Positions 1-8,008 of a stretch of 37,554 bases of DNA are shown here, one piece after another. Each line of letters starts with the position of its first letter. The stretch's first letter is position 1. A model generated the notes under the pieces. The model was given only the letters and a program-made list of their open reading frames with translations. It was not told where the DNA came from and made no database searches. The stretch comes from an uncultured Bacilli bacterium (GTDB lineage Bacteria; Bacillota_I; Bacilli_A; RF39; UBA660): contig CAJUGE010000095.1 of assembly GCA_910586295.1 (NCBI GenBank), positions 1 to 37,554 of the forward strand. Direction: 5' to 3'. The translations under genes were made by a program, and so were the position numbers.

Positions 1-121
1 AGAAAAATAGAACATTAAATATGTTCAGTTTTAGTCATGGATTAAAATGACAAATTATTGATAAAAGTTAAGATATTTTCTAAAACTATTTGAATAATAT
101 AATATTAGTCAAATAATTATC

Positions 122-162
122 GCAAAAAACCTAAACTCAAAAGTGTTTTTGCTTTTATTTTT
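122..162 (+). terminator. Probable terminator of a gene upstream of the window
   Basis: The arms GCAAAAAAC (122-130) and GTTTTTGC (145-152) can pair with one bulged A and are followed by a T-rich tract. It probably ends a gene to the left. Positions 1-121 show no coding signal. Confidence 0.45.
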
Positions 163-216
163 GTGAAAATTGTAGTAAAATGTATATTTGAGTGTTAAAG
201 GAAGTGGAAATTAGAA

Positions 217-1620
217 ATGAAGAAAACAAAAATAGTTTGCAGTATTGGACCTGCAAGTAATAATTATGAAACTTTTAGAAAGATGGCCTTGGCAGGAATG
301 AATGTAGCAAGAGTTAATTTTTCACACGCTACTATAGAGGAAAGAGAAACTGTCATAGATTTAGTTAAGAGAGTCAATGAAGAAGAACATTTGAATGTTG
401 CATTGCTTTTTGACAGTAAAGGGCCAGAATTTAGAAGTGGAGAAGCAGAAGATGGAGGAATAGAGCTAGTACCTGGTAATACTATAAGAGTTGTTAAAGA
501 GACTGTTATAGGTAATAAAGAAAGATTTAGTGTTAATCATCCTGAAGCTTTAGATAGTTTAAATATTGGTAATGCTATCCAACTTGAGAACGGAAAGATG
601 AAAATAGAAGTTATTTCTAAAGAAGAAGACGGTGTTACATGTAAAATTATAAATGGTGGAGTATTGGGTAGTAGAAAGAGTCTTTTTGCTCCTGGGGTTA
701 TTTTAGATATACCATATGTTAGTGAAGTTGATAGAGAAGACATTAAATATGCAGCAAGAAATAATGGTGATTATTTAGCTATTTCATTTGTTTCTTGTAA
801 GGAAGATGTTTTACAAGTTAAAGAAATTTTAAAAGAAGAAAATTCTGATATTAAAATTATTTGTAAAATTGAAAGTAAGGCTGGAGTAGAAAATTTGGAT
901 GAAATACTTGACGTATGTGATGGTATTATGGTTGCTCGTGGAGATTTGGGAGAAGAAGTACCAATGGCTTTACTTCCAGTGTATCAAAAAGAAATGATTA
1001 AAAAGGCTAGAGAACATGGTAAAATAGCTATAGTTGCTACTGAAATGTTAGAGAGTATGATTAAAAATCCTAGACCTACTCGTGCAGAAGTTACAGATGT
1101 TGCTAATGCAGTGCTTGATGGAACAGACGCTATTATGCTTAGTGGAGAATCTACTATAGGGGCATATCCAGTAGAAGCTGTTTCTTATATGGCATCAATT
1201 TCTGAAGACGCTGAAATGTATAGTGAAAAGAACTTTGATTATAAAGGTAAGATTGGTCGTACAGAGAGTATTGCTGCTTGTGCTGTTGATTTAACTAAAT
1301 ATGTTCCAGTTAAAGCTATAGCATGCGCAAGTATAAGTGGTTTTACTGCAAGATTTATTTCTAACTTTAGACCTAAAGCGCCTATAATGGCTACTTGCAC
1401 AAGTGAAAAAGTATCTAGAAGTTTAGCTTTAAATTATGGCGTTTATACTAGTATAGTTCCTATCGTTAAGGATACTGATGAGATGGTTAGACTTGCAAGT
1501 GAAAGTGCTAAGAAATTCTTTAATATAGAAAATGGAAATAAAATAATTGTAACAGGTGGAATACCTATTGCTAATGAAGGTAGAATTACTAATTTTATTA
1601 AGATAGAAGAAATTTGCTAA
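217..1620 (+). CDS. pyk: Pyruvate kinase
   Basis: Catalyses the last step of glycolysis, phosphoenolpyruvate + ADP to pyruvate + ATP, in the cytoplasm. The 467-residue protein opens with KTKIVCSIGPAS and has NVARVNFSHA (substrate and nucleotide binding), IICKIES with the catalytic lysine, the metal-binding stretch MVARGDLGEEV, and ATEMLESM, followed by the C-terminal regulatory domain. It lacks the extra PEP-utiliser-like C-terminal domain that lengthens Bacillus enzymes to about 585 residues. A purine-rich stretch (GGAAGTGGAAA) precedes the start, with loose spacing. It is monocistronic, closed by a very strong hairpin just downstream. Its codons end mostly in T or G, unlike the A/C-ending codons of plus-strand genes after 8 kb. 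The identification is secure. Confidence 0.97.
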   Translation: MKKTKIVCSIGPASNNYETFRKMALAGMNVARVNFSHATIEERETVIDLVKRVNEEEHLNVALLFDSKGPEFRSGEAEDGGIELVPGNTIRVVKETVIGNKERFSVNHPEALDSLNIGNAIQLENGKMKIEVISKEEDGVTCKIINGGVLGSRKSLFAPGVILDIPYVSEVDREDIKYAARNNGDYLAISFVSCKEDVLQVKEILKEENSDIKIICKIESKAGVENLDEILDVCDGIMVARGDLGEEVPMALLPVYQKEMIKKAREHGKIAIVATEMLESMIKNPRPTRAEVTDVANAVLDGTDAIMLSGESTIGAYPVEAVSYMASISEDAEMYSEKNFDYKGKIGRTESIAACAVDLTKYVPVKAIACASISGFTARFISNFRPKAPIMATCTSEKVSRSLALNYGVYTSIVPIVKDTDEMVRLASESAKKFFNIENGNKIIVTGGIPIANEGRITNFIKIEEIC

Positions 1621-1635
1621 GTAAATAATATACAT

Positions 1636-1680
1636 AACTGTTAAAAGTTGATAATGTAACTTTTAACAGTTTTATTAATT
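1636..1680 (+). terminator. Intrinsic terminator of pyk
   Basis: A perfect 14-bp inverted repeat, AACTGTTAAAAGTT (1636-1649) and AACTTTTAACAGTT (1658-1671), is followed by a T-rich tract. Confidence 0.9.
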
Positions 1681-1723
1681 TTAATAGGAAAGTAGTAAAG
1701 AAATGTTTGACACATTAATGAAC

Positions 1724-1781
1724 ATGTAATGTTCTCAATGAAGAAAGAAGATGAGTGAAACGATAGTAAGTAAGATGATAT
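1724..1781 (+). mobile_element. Scar of a tnpB gene (internally deleted fragment)
   Basis: 1724-1754 matches tnpB 12166-12196 at about 27 of 31 positions, and 1741-1780 matches tnpB 12824-12863 at about 36 of 40. The two matches overlap on the 14-bp sequence AAGAAAGAAGATGA, which occurs twice inside the intact tnpB (12183-12196 and 12824-12837). This is the product expected if recombination between those repeats removed about 641 bp. No element ends or further tnpB sequence are recognisable nearby. Confidence 0.55.
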
Positions 1782-1936
1782 TGTGTGGAATAGCTAAGTT
1801 TGTTCTAGACTTTTTAAGAGATAGTCATAATGGAATTTATATAAGTGCTAATCAAATAGTTTGTTTGCTGTTTGTAATCAGTGCTTCAATAATTTATATT
1901 AGAAGTAGAAATGTGAGGAATTGTGATGAGATGTAA
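1751..1936 (+). CDS. Short hypothetical membrane peptide of uncertain reality
   Basis: A 61-codon reading frame. Its first ten residues (MSETIVSKMI) match an internal tnpB segment (MSEEIVSKII), so the 5' end looks like captured transposon sequence. The middle holds one hydrophobic stretch (residues about 35-50, IVCLLFVISASIIYI) that could span the membrane. It overlaps the start of the following zinc-ribbon pseudogene by 11 nt. The upstream AAGAAAGAAG is only a weak ribosome site and is itself tnpB-derived. It may be the remains of a small membrane gene, or not a gene at all. Confidence 0.3.
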   Translation: MSETIVSKMILCGIAKFVLDFLRDSHNGIYISANQIVCLLFVISASIIYIRSRNVRNCDEM

Positions 1937-2378
1937 TAATTGTGGAAGCGAAGTAACAAAAAGTAGCAAATTTTGTGCTCAATGTGGGAATAAAGTAGAA
2001 ACTAAAAAAGTTTGTTGTTCTAATTGTGGTAAAGAAATACTTGATGGAGTAGTTTTTGTATGAACTGTGACAAGAAAGTGATTTCTAGTAATGCACCTAA
2101 TACAGAAGATGATGGTAAAGCTTACATTTACTTAATTGTTGCGTATTTGTTTTGTTTTACCCTAATTTAATACTTTTATTCCTTTATATGGATATCTAAA
2201 TTGGATATCGCCAATTGGTGTTATAACGTCATTGTCTTTAGGAATGCAAAAATATCCTAAGAAAGGCTATTTTAAAGTGCTACTTATTATTTATGTATCA
2301 TTTACTATACTTGCTATATTATTTTTATTACTAACTATAATGACTTGTATAACTGCTTGTTCTAATTTTCCCTATTAA
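1926..2378 (+). pseudogene. Frameshifted zinc-ribbon membrane protein
   Basis: An ATG at 1926 with GAGGA just upstream begins a double zinc ribbon: CNNCGS, then CAQCGNK, then CSNCGKEI. Frame 1 stops at 2061-2063. Reading on in another frame from about 2055 gives FCMNCDKKV, the fourth CxxC knuckle, then a hydrophobic helix. A second shift near 2160-2170 restores a frame coding a membrane tail (WISPIGVITSLSLG, then LLIIYVSFTILAILFLLL) that stops at 2378. The first shift lies in a T5 run (2053-2057), consistent with loss of one T. The intact ancestor would be a small protein with an N-terminal zinc ribbon and two or three membrane helices, a common Bacillota architecture of unclear function. Homopolymer sequencing error is an alternative to true decay. 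Confidence 0.7.
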
Positions 2379-2387
2379 ATAGTTAAT

Positions 2388-2427
2388 AAAAACTAGAGTT
2401 CAATTTAATTTGATTCTCTAGTTTTTA
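2388..2427. terminator. Bidirectional terminator between convergent genes
   Basis: The arms AAAAACTAGAG (2388-2398) and CTCTAGTTTTT (2416-2426) form a perfect 11-bp stem with A/T flanks that serve both strands. It separates the plus-strand zinc-ribbon pseudogene from the minus-strand gene at 2431. Confidence 0.8.
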
Positions 2428-2430
2428 AAT

Positions 2431-3048
2431 CTATACATTTCTAACGTCTATGGCTTCCCAATTATTAAAATTGGGACTTAATGAAAGTCTTTTAGCACGG
2501 CTAATTTTTCTCTCTTTGCTAACTTTAATATTTCTTATATTATCAAGTGCTATTTCAAAGTATTTTATTGCCGTTACATCGTCTATATCGGGATGTGCCT
2601 CTTTTATTTTTGAATAGATACCTTTAGCCAAATCTAAATCACATAATACTTTAGTATTAATACCTTGTTCAAAATATCTATTATCTTTCATAAAGTCGTA
2701 CATAATACTTTGGTCAAATGTTAAAATATTTTTATTACGGAAAGATCCTGTTATATAAAATACTCTTTGGTCTAGCCCACATTTCATACAACCACAATAA
2801 TCTGTTGCACGTCCTTCAATGGGATCATAATCATGTAAGGTACTAACCCATATATGTTTGCAAGATGATACTTCTTTAATTTTAATAAGTCTATAGAATT
2901 CTTTTTGTTGTTCAGATATTTTTTTAAGTTGTCTATGTAATTCTAGATATTCTTTGACTTTTTCATCATCAAGTAAAGCATTAATTCTATCTCCAATTTC
3001 TTTTATTGTTAATTTGTTTTTTTCATATCGTTCTTTTAAATCTTCCAT
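2431..3048 (-). CDS. Hypothetical coiled-coil / zinc-finger-like protein
   Basis: Not recognised as a named family. The start at 3048 (MEDLKERYEK) has AAAGGAG 11 nt upstream; the longer frame to 3087 is less likely. The 205-residue protein begins with a charged helix of about 55 residues, probably a coiled coil. Next comes a probable metal-binding knuckle made of CKHIW and, about 25 residues later, CGCMKCG. An alpha-helical C-terminal half follows. There is no signal peptide or membrane segment, so it should be cytoplasmic. It lies upstream of no obvious partner and ends at the shared terminator at 2388. Function unknown. Confidence 0.75.
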   Translation of the reverse strand: MEDLKERYEKNKLTIKEIGDRINALLDDEKVKEYLELHRQLKKISEQQKEFYRLIKIKEVSSCKHIWVSTLHDYDPIEGRATDYCGCMKCGLDQRVFYITGSFRNKNILTFDQSIMYDFMKDNRYFEQGINTKVLCDLDLAKGIYSKIKEAHPDIDDVTAIKYFEIALDNIRNIKVSKERKISRAKRLSLSPNFNNWEAIDVRNV

Positions 3049-3121
3049 AGTTTTATGATCTCCTTTCATATTAGAATATTCTATCACACTTTATTAAAAT
3101 TTCAAGTATTAAAATCCTCAA

Positions 3122-4042
3122 TTAGTTTAGTATTCTATCAGTATTTTTAAAACTTATCTTACTTATTTCATTTAAAATAGTCTTGCCGTGTTTTTTTACA
3201 ATTTCTCTTCCAGCAGAGTCTACAGTACTTCCTGCACCTTTAGGAATAGGTGTACCTAACTTTTCTTCTAAGGCTTTTTGTTCTTTTAAAAATATATATC
3301 TACTTATAATAGAAGCACATGCAACACTTAAGTTTTTGTCTTCTGCTTTAGTTAAAAATGTAATATTAGTGACTTTTTGTTCAAGACCTTTAAGATAGCT
3401 ATAATAAACTCCTGGAAGTGCGAATTGGTCTACAATTATCTTTTCGTAAGGATAACCTTTATTTTTCATTTTATACAGTACTTTGTTGTGCATTATAGCT
3501 TTGATTTTATTCATATTATAACCTTTAGCATGATATTCGTTATACTCTTTATTTGAAAGTATTAAAGATTCATATGGTATTCTCTTAATTATAAGCGGAG
3601 CACATCTCTTTATTTTTTCGTCAGTTAATTTTTTTGAGTCATGTACACCTAATTGTTCTAAGAAATTTAAGTCATCTTTTGTTATAAATGTTGCAGTGAC
3701 AACAATAGGTAAAAAATAATCTCCTGTACCAACTTCATCACTACCTATAGCATTAAAATAATAGTTTGTCTTATCGATACTTGCTTCTTTTTTCTCTTCA
3801 GTACTTCTAGTATCTACATCAATACCGTTAAAGTGTTTCTCTAAATCTCTCCACATATTAGCATCTATATCAGCAGATATTCCTTGAAACATTGCTTTAC
3901 CACTTTCATAAAGAGTTATAACGGTATCAGCTTCAACTGCTTGAAAAATAGCATATGGAGGAGTTTTCTCTTTTCTCTTATCTTGATAATATTCTATCAT
4001 TTTCTCTTTTATATTGTCACTTACTTTAAAAACTATAGTCAT
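3122..4042 (-). CDS. rnhC: Ribonuclease HIII
   Basis: Cleaves the RNA strand of RNA-DNA hybrids, removing primers and R-loops. I place the start at 4042 (MTIVFKVSDN), preceded by AGAGGTG, rather than the in-frame ATG at 4090; this gives 306 residues, normal for RNase HIII. Residues 1-95 resemble the TBP-like substrate-binding domain special to HIII. The catalytic domain opens with GSDEVGTGDYF, which carries the first acidic residues (D, E) of the active site; HDSKKL and IIVDQFA are further conserved blocks. The segment ACASIISRYIFL is the usual active-site helix region. It is divergent from cvpA with a short AT-rich gap, the same rnhC/cvpA neighbourhood seen in other Firmicutes. Confidence 0.95.
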   Translation of the reverse strand: MTIVFKVSDNIKEKMIEYYQDKRKEKTPPYAIFQAVEADTVITLYESGKAMFQGISADIDANMWRDLEKHFNGIDVDTRSTEEKKEASIDKTNYYFNAIGSDEVGTGDYFLPIVVTATFITKDDLNFLEQLGVHDSKKLTDEKIKRCAPLIIKRIPYESLILSNKEYNEYHAKGYNMNKIKAIMHNKVLYKMKNKGYPYEKIIVDQFALPGVYYSYLKGLEQKVTNITFLTKAEDKNLSVACASIISRYIFLKEQKALEEKLGTPIPKGAGSTVDSAGREIVKKHGKTILNEISKISFKNTDRILN

Positions 4043-4138
4043 ATTTGTCACCTCTAGAAGAATTTTATCATATTTTAGTTTTTTTTTCATTATAATTAGT
4101 GTATAATTTAGGTATAATATAAAGGAAAGAGGTATGTT

Positions 4139-4753
4139 ATGAATTATTTAGTTGATGCAATTTTAATAATAATTGTTATATTAGGTGCCTTGAATGGTAT
4201 AAGACAAGGATTTATAAAGAGTGTCTTTGGATTTTTTGGAAGTGTATTAGTATTCTTCCTAGCATGGGTTTTAAAGACAAGTTTAGCAAATGTACTTATA
4301 AAAGTACTTCCGCAGATAGGTGGCAACAGTGCGATTTCAGTAATAATCTATTATATTTTATCATTCATAATTCTATTAGTTGTATTTAGTATAATATTAG
4401 AAGTGGTTCTTAAAGTTACAAATATTATAGAAAAATTAATGAATGCTACTATAGTTTTAGGTGCTGTTTCTAAGGTGCTTGGAGGTATATTTGGTGCTGT
4501 AAAGACTTATTTAATTATGTTTATAGTGCTATTTATATTAAGTACATTTAACTTCAGTTTCTTAGCTAATTCTAAGGTTAATAAATTTGTGCTAGATAAG
4601 ACTCCACTTTTAGGACCAGTAGTTAAAGATGTGTGGGAGTCAATAAGAATAGTATATGATAGTAATGATGTTGAAGGTACTTTGAGACATTTATTTGAGA
4701 AAAATATAATAAATGAAGAAAACTTGAATAGATTACTTAATAAGGAGGAATAG
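4139..4753 (+). CDS. CvpA family membrane protein
   Basis: A 204-residue integral membrane protein of the CvpA/colicin V production family. The N-terminal sequence has the family's hydrophobic pattern (LVDAILIIIVILGALNGIRQGF), followed by helices at residues about 30-47, 65-90 and 105-135, and a soluble C-terminal tail of about 60 residues. GAGG is spaced 6 nt before the ATG. Two TATAAT-like boxes lie in the gap from rnhC (4102-4107 and 4113-4118). The next gene, a thioredoxin, starts 3 nt after the stop, so the two are one operon. CvpA proteins are linked to envelope stress and secretion in several bacteria, but the exact role here is unknown. Confidence 0.85.
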   Translation: MNYLVDAILIIIVILGALNGIRQGFIKSVFGFFGSVLVFFLAWVLKTSLANVLIKVLPQIGGNSAISVIIYYILSFIILLVVFSIILEVVLKVTNIIEKLMNATIVLGAVSKVLGGIFGAVKTYLIMFIVLFILSTFNFSFLANSKVNKFVLDKTPLLGPVVKDVWESIRIVYDSNDVEGTLRHLFEKNIINEENLNRLLNKEE

Positions 4754-4756
4754 ATA

Positions 4757-5059
4757 ATGACATATTATAACGGAGAAGACTACAAGAGTGTAGTTAGTGA
4801 AGGATTAACTTTGGTTGATTTTTATGCGGATTGGTGTGGACCTTGTAAAATGTTAGGTTCAGTACTAGAGGATTTTGAAGATCAAATAAAAATAATTAAA
4901 GTAGATATTGATAAGTATAATGACCTTGCTAATGAATTTAAAATAATGAGTATACCACATGTAAAATTTTATAAGGATGGTAGGGAAGTAAGTTCTTTTA
5001 CTGGATTTATGGATAAAGATATGGTGCAAGAAAAAATTGAAGAAATTAAGAATTTATAG
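4757..5059 (+). CDS. trxA: Thioredoxin
   Basis: A 100-residue cytoplasmic thioredoxin. It has the canonical active site DWCGPCKM at residues about 26-33, the buried aspartate region (LVDFYADWC), and the cis-proline loop MSIPHVKFY, followed by the G-F motif SFTGFMD. It reduces protein disulphides using electrons from thioredoxin reductase, which is not in this window. Its ribosome site (AAGGAGG) lies in the last codons of cvpA, so it is co-transcribed and probably co-translated. Length and motif order match the family exactly. Confidence 0.93.
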   Translation: MTYYNGEDYKSVVSEGLTLVDFYADWCGPCKMLGSVLEDFEDQIKIIKVDIDKYNDLANEFKIMSIPHVKFYKDGREVSSFTGFMDKDMVQEKIEEIKNL

Positions 5060-5083
5060 GCTATTATTGGCCTTTTTCTTATG
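5056..5083 (+). terminator. Weak terminator after thioredoxin
   Basis: A short stem AGGC / GCCT with an 8-nt AT loop overlaps the stop codon and is followed by TTTTTCTT. The stem is short, so efficiency is uncertain. Confidence 0.4.
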
Positions 5084-5107
5084 TTTAAATGCAAAAAGAG
5101 AGAAGAC

Positions 5108-6214
5108 TTATTTTATAATAATTCTCCTCTTTTTAATTTTTAATACTTTACTTGATATATCAGTATATAACTCGCTATTTTCATTATAAAATTGCTCGAA
5201 TACATCTATATTTCCATTACATATTGAAAGAGTTTGTTCAGTCATTTGTTTTTCATCTTCTCTTGTAACACTAGGATATTGCATTGATAACCTTTCTTTC
5301 AATCTCAAATAGTCTTTAAAATTATTAAAAAGAATTGAAGATGGCAATTTAATTGGAACTTTATCACATTCATCATCATATAATACATTTTTGCAATTTT
5401 CTTTCAACCTATAAATTCGTGTTTGAGTTGGATCTAAATAATAACTTTTGTCATCTTTAACTGAGAAAGTAATAACGTGATTTCCTACAAACCTTTTTAA
5501 TATATTTTTCTCTTCTGTGATTTTGGTTGATAATTCGATACTTTTACCTTTTTTATCCACCAACTCCTCTATAAAATTCATTACTATACTGTATGTTTGT
5601 TCATCGGTTATGTGAGTTTGAACCCAAGTAATTAATTCTTCTTTTGTATATTTTGGTTGTTTTAAAATTTTAATTTTTACAATCTAATCCTTTGAACAAA
5701 CGCTCAATGGATTAGATTCAATTCCATAATTATTTAAAATATCACTGAGCATGGTAGCAACATGTCTACAAACTGCTTTGCCTAGGATAACATTCGCACC
5801 ATGTAAACATTTAATATCTCTTGCTTCTTTATTTGAAAATTCAAAATTTTTATCTATAGATAAATAACCCTTATATAGTAAGTAATTAAACATCGTATAT
5901 ATTTGAATAGGATTATTTAAATCAAAGATTCTGTTCAATTTATTATAATTTGTTATAAATTCTTGATATAAACTTCTAATTTGCTTAATATCTTTTGTAT
6001 AATTTTTGCCATCTGAAAAGGCTAATCCTACATATGCAGCAAGGCAAATATATGCTAAAACATCTACTGAACTATTTAAAATAGGATATTGTGAAAATAA
6101 AAAATCGTTTGTTAAAGCCATACTAACACTAGAAAATTCAAGAATATTTTGAATTTTATTATATGTATTATAGTCAATAGATTCACAAAATTGTTTAAAA
6201 ATATTGTCCTTCAT
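5108..6214 (-). pseudogene. Transglutaminase-like protein interrupted by one in-frame TAG
   Basis: Two open stretches lie in the same frame and are separated only by an amber codon (5684-5686): 176 residues upstream and 191 codons downstream. The start at 6214 (MKDNIFKQF) has AAGGAG 7 nt upstream. The upstream part holds KAVCRH (Cys149), and the downstream part holds GNHVITF (His246) and YYLDPTQ (Asp261). Spacing and order match the Cys-His-Asp triad of transglutaminase-like cysteine proteins. The N-terminal 130 residues are helical and unassigned. The stop therefore cuts between the catalytic Cys and the His/Asp. It is best read as a recent nonsense mutation. Readthrough or a base error are possible, since the frame beyond the stop is otherwise undamaged. 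Confidence 0.65.
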
Positions 6215-6284
6215 AATTTCTCCTTGAACGCTAATTATACTATCATAAAAATAAATTATATGCAATCATTCGTAACATTATTGC

Positions 6285-6349
6285 ATATTATGATTTAGAA
6301 AAAACTAGAGCTTACTTCTTGCAGTAATCATAATATTTCTCTGTTTTTT
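6285..6349. other. Interleaved inverted repeats in the divergent intergenic region
   Basis: Two inverted repeats interleave. A: ATATTATGATT (6285-6295) with AATCATAATAT (6326-6336), a perfect 11 bp. B: AAAAAAC-T-AGAG (6299-6310) with CTCTGTTTTTT (6339-6349), 11 bp with one bulge. The order A-B-A'-B' is that of an H-type pseudoknot. It lies outside both flanking genes. In DNA this AT-rich it could be chance. Confidence 0.3.
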
Positions 6350-6391
6350 GTTATATTTTTTGCACTCGGTGTAATTTTAAGTACAAATGTG

Positions 6392-6420
6392 TTGACATTG
6401 TGTACAAAATATGGTAAAGT
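6392..6420 (+). promoter_or_regulatory. Sigma-A-type promoter
   Basis: TTGACA (6392-6397), a 17-bp spacer and TAAAGT (6415-6420), with TGG directly before the -10, resembling an extended -10. It lies 26 bp before the ATG at 6447. Confidence 0.75.
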
Positions 6421-6446
6421 AGTAGCCATTTAAGAAAGAGGGGTAT

Positions 6447-7890
6447 ATGGTAAAAATGAAAGATAAGGTATCTAGTAAATTATCAGAAATATATAAAAGT
6501 TTAGAAGCGGCTAGAAAATATGGCGTAGATGTTAGAATGGAAGACAAAAAGTATGCAGAATGTAATATTGCCTTTTCAAAAGCTCAGTATATTTAATGAT
6601 GAACGTTTTCATATAATTAATAGTGAATTAAAGAAAAGAGAACAAGAAAAATATAATTCTATATTACAAGATTTGTTTACTTTGGAGAATATAATATTAG
6701 ATAAAAGAAAAATCTATCAAGTTAAAGAAACTTTAAATGGGATGTTTGAAAAAGTTAAAAGTTGTGATCTTAATCGAGATATTAAAGATTTTATTGTTGA
6801 AGTTAAAAGGCAATTAGAAATCTATAATAGTTCTAAAATACCAGAAATGTATAGTCCAGAGATAGTTATTAATGAGATTTTTAGAATTATATATGAAACT
6901 ATTAAAATTGAATGGTTAAAATATGGAAACAGCAAACTGTTAAATATGGTTACGAAAGATGAATCAAGTATGGCTAGAATTAGTTCTTTTCTAAATAAAG
7001 ATGTAGAGACTTTAGGAAAAATATTAGGGACTAATGACGAAAGTATTGTTAAGATAAGAAATTATATGTTTGGAAATAAAGGAGAAATTGGAAAAGTTTC
7101 ACTTGACGAACAACTAGTAAATATGGTTGTAAATACTATTACTTCTCATCAAGTTGAAGACACTATTAATTTACAAACTGTAGATATGCAAAGCGAATTA
7201 GATGATAAAGTTAAAGAAGTAAGTAAAAGCCGTGAGGAATATGTAGGACTTGCTAAATTACAAAACAAAGCTAGAAAGTTTGTAGTTGATATAAGGAAAA
7301 AAATTGATAAACGAGTAGCGCCTATAGTTTTATCTTTAGTTATAATGAGTGGTGTAGGATTTGGAACTTGTAATGTATTATCTTCAACAACAGTTAATAA
7401 TGAGACCGAAACAACAATAAATGAAGTTGATAGACAAAGTAATATAAGAACACTAGGTGCAACAGTAGAGCGTAAAGATCAAAAAAATGAGACACCATTA
7501 ATGACTGCTGGAGCATGTGCTTTAGCTAGTGCCTTTATTCCTAAGATAGGACTTGCTTTTCAAGGTGTAAGTCTTTGTCAAGATAAAAGAAAATATAATA
7601 AAACTATAAAAGAAATAGTAATAAGAAAGTCTAAAATGGAAGAGTTAAAAAGTAATTTAGAAAAGATGGTACAAGAAAATAATCAATATTCAAAACAAGC
7701 AAATAAACAAAGAGAACTTATGATGTGGGCTTCAGTATATTCAGGCATAACAGAAGAGCAAATGGAACTACTAAATAGTATAAGCGAATCCTTAAACTCT
7801 AATAATCATGTTTTAGAAAATTTAGATGAAGAATTTTTAGTAGATGATGATACTATTGATAAGTCTCGTAATAGGAGATTAATACAATAA
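6447..7890 (+). pseudogene. Frameshifted hypothetical membrane protein
   Basis: A start at 6447 (or 6456) follows AGAGGGG and a good promoter, but that frame closes after 49 codons at 6596. The main open frame (453 codons from an ATG at 6529 that lacks a ribosome site) continues without interruption to 7890. Removing one A from the AAAA run at 6578-6581 would join them (AFSK then LSIFNDERFH). The long part is helical and charged, with one clear membrane helix (APIVLSLVIMSGVGFG, near 7320-7370) and a second weak hydrophobic stretch (ALASAFIPKIGLAF). A coiled-coil-like region follows and the tail is acidic. No known family is recognised. If the base call is wrong this is an intact gene of about 480 residues. 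Confidence 0.6.
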
Positions 7891-7958
7891 TCTTCTTTTT
7901 CATATAATAAGAAAGCAAAATCATGCTAAGATGGTTTTAATAGATTTTCATTCATCAC

Positions 7959-7987
7959 TTTACTTTTTGTCCTTTTTATGGTACAAA
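7959..7987 (+). promoter_or_regulatory. Candidate promoter of the sigma-like gene
   Basis: TTTACT (7959-7964), a 17-bp spacer and TACAAA (7982-7987) preceded by TGG, like the other extended -10 boxes in the window. Confidence 0.5.
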
Positions 7988-8008
7988 TCACTTTATTAGG
8001 AGGAAAAT

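Noticed and set aside
1615..1645. A dif-like stretch (AATAATATACATAA) at the pyk end
   Set aside because: It shares only the AT-rich core with known dif sites, overlaps the pyk stop and is about 6 kb from the composition switch.
5684..5686. Genetic-code recoding of TAG
   Set aside because: A TAA interrupts another gene (32441-32443) in the same way, and TAG, TAA and TGA all end intact genes elsewhere. Independent mutations or base errors are simpler.
7891..8008. A dif site at the composition switch
   Set aside because: I searched the gap by eye and found no sequence with XerC/XerD-type arms.
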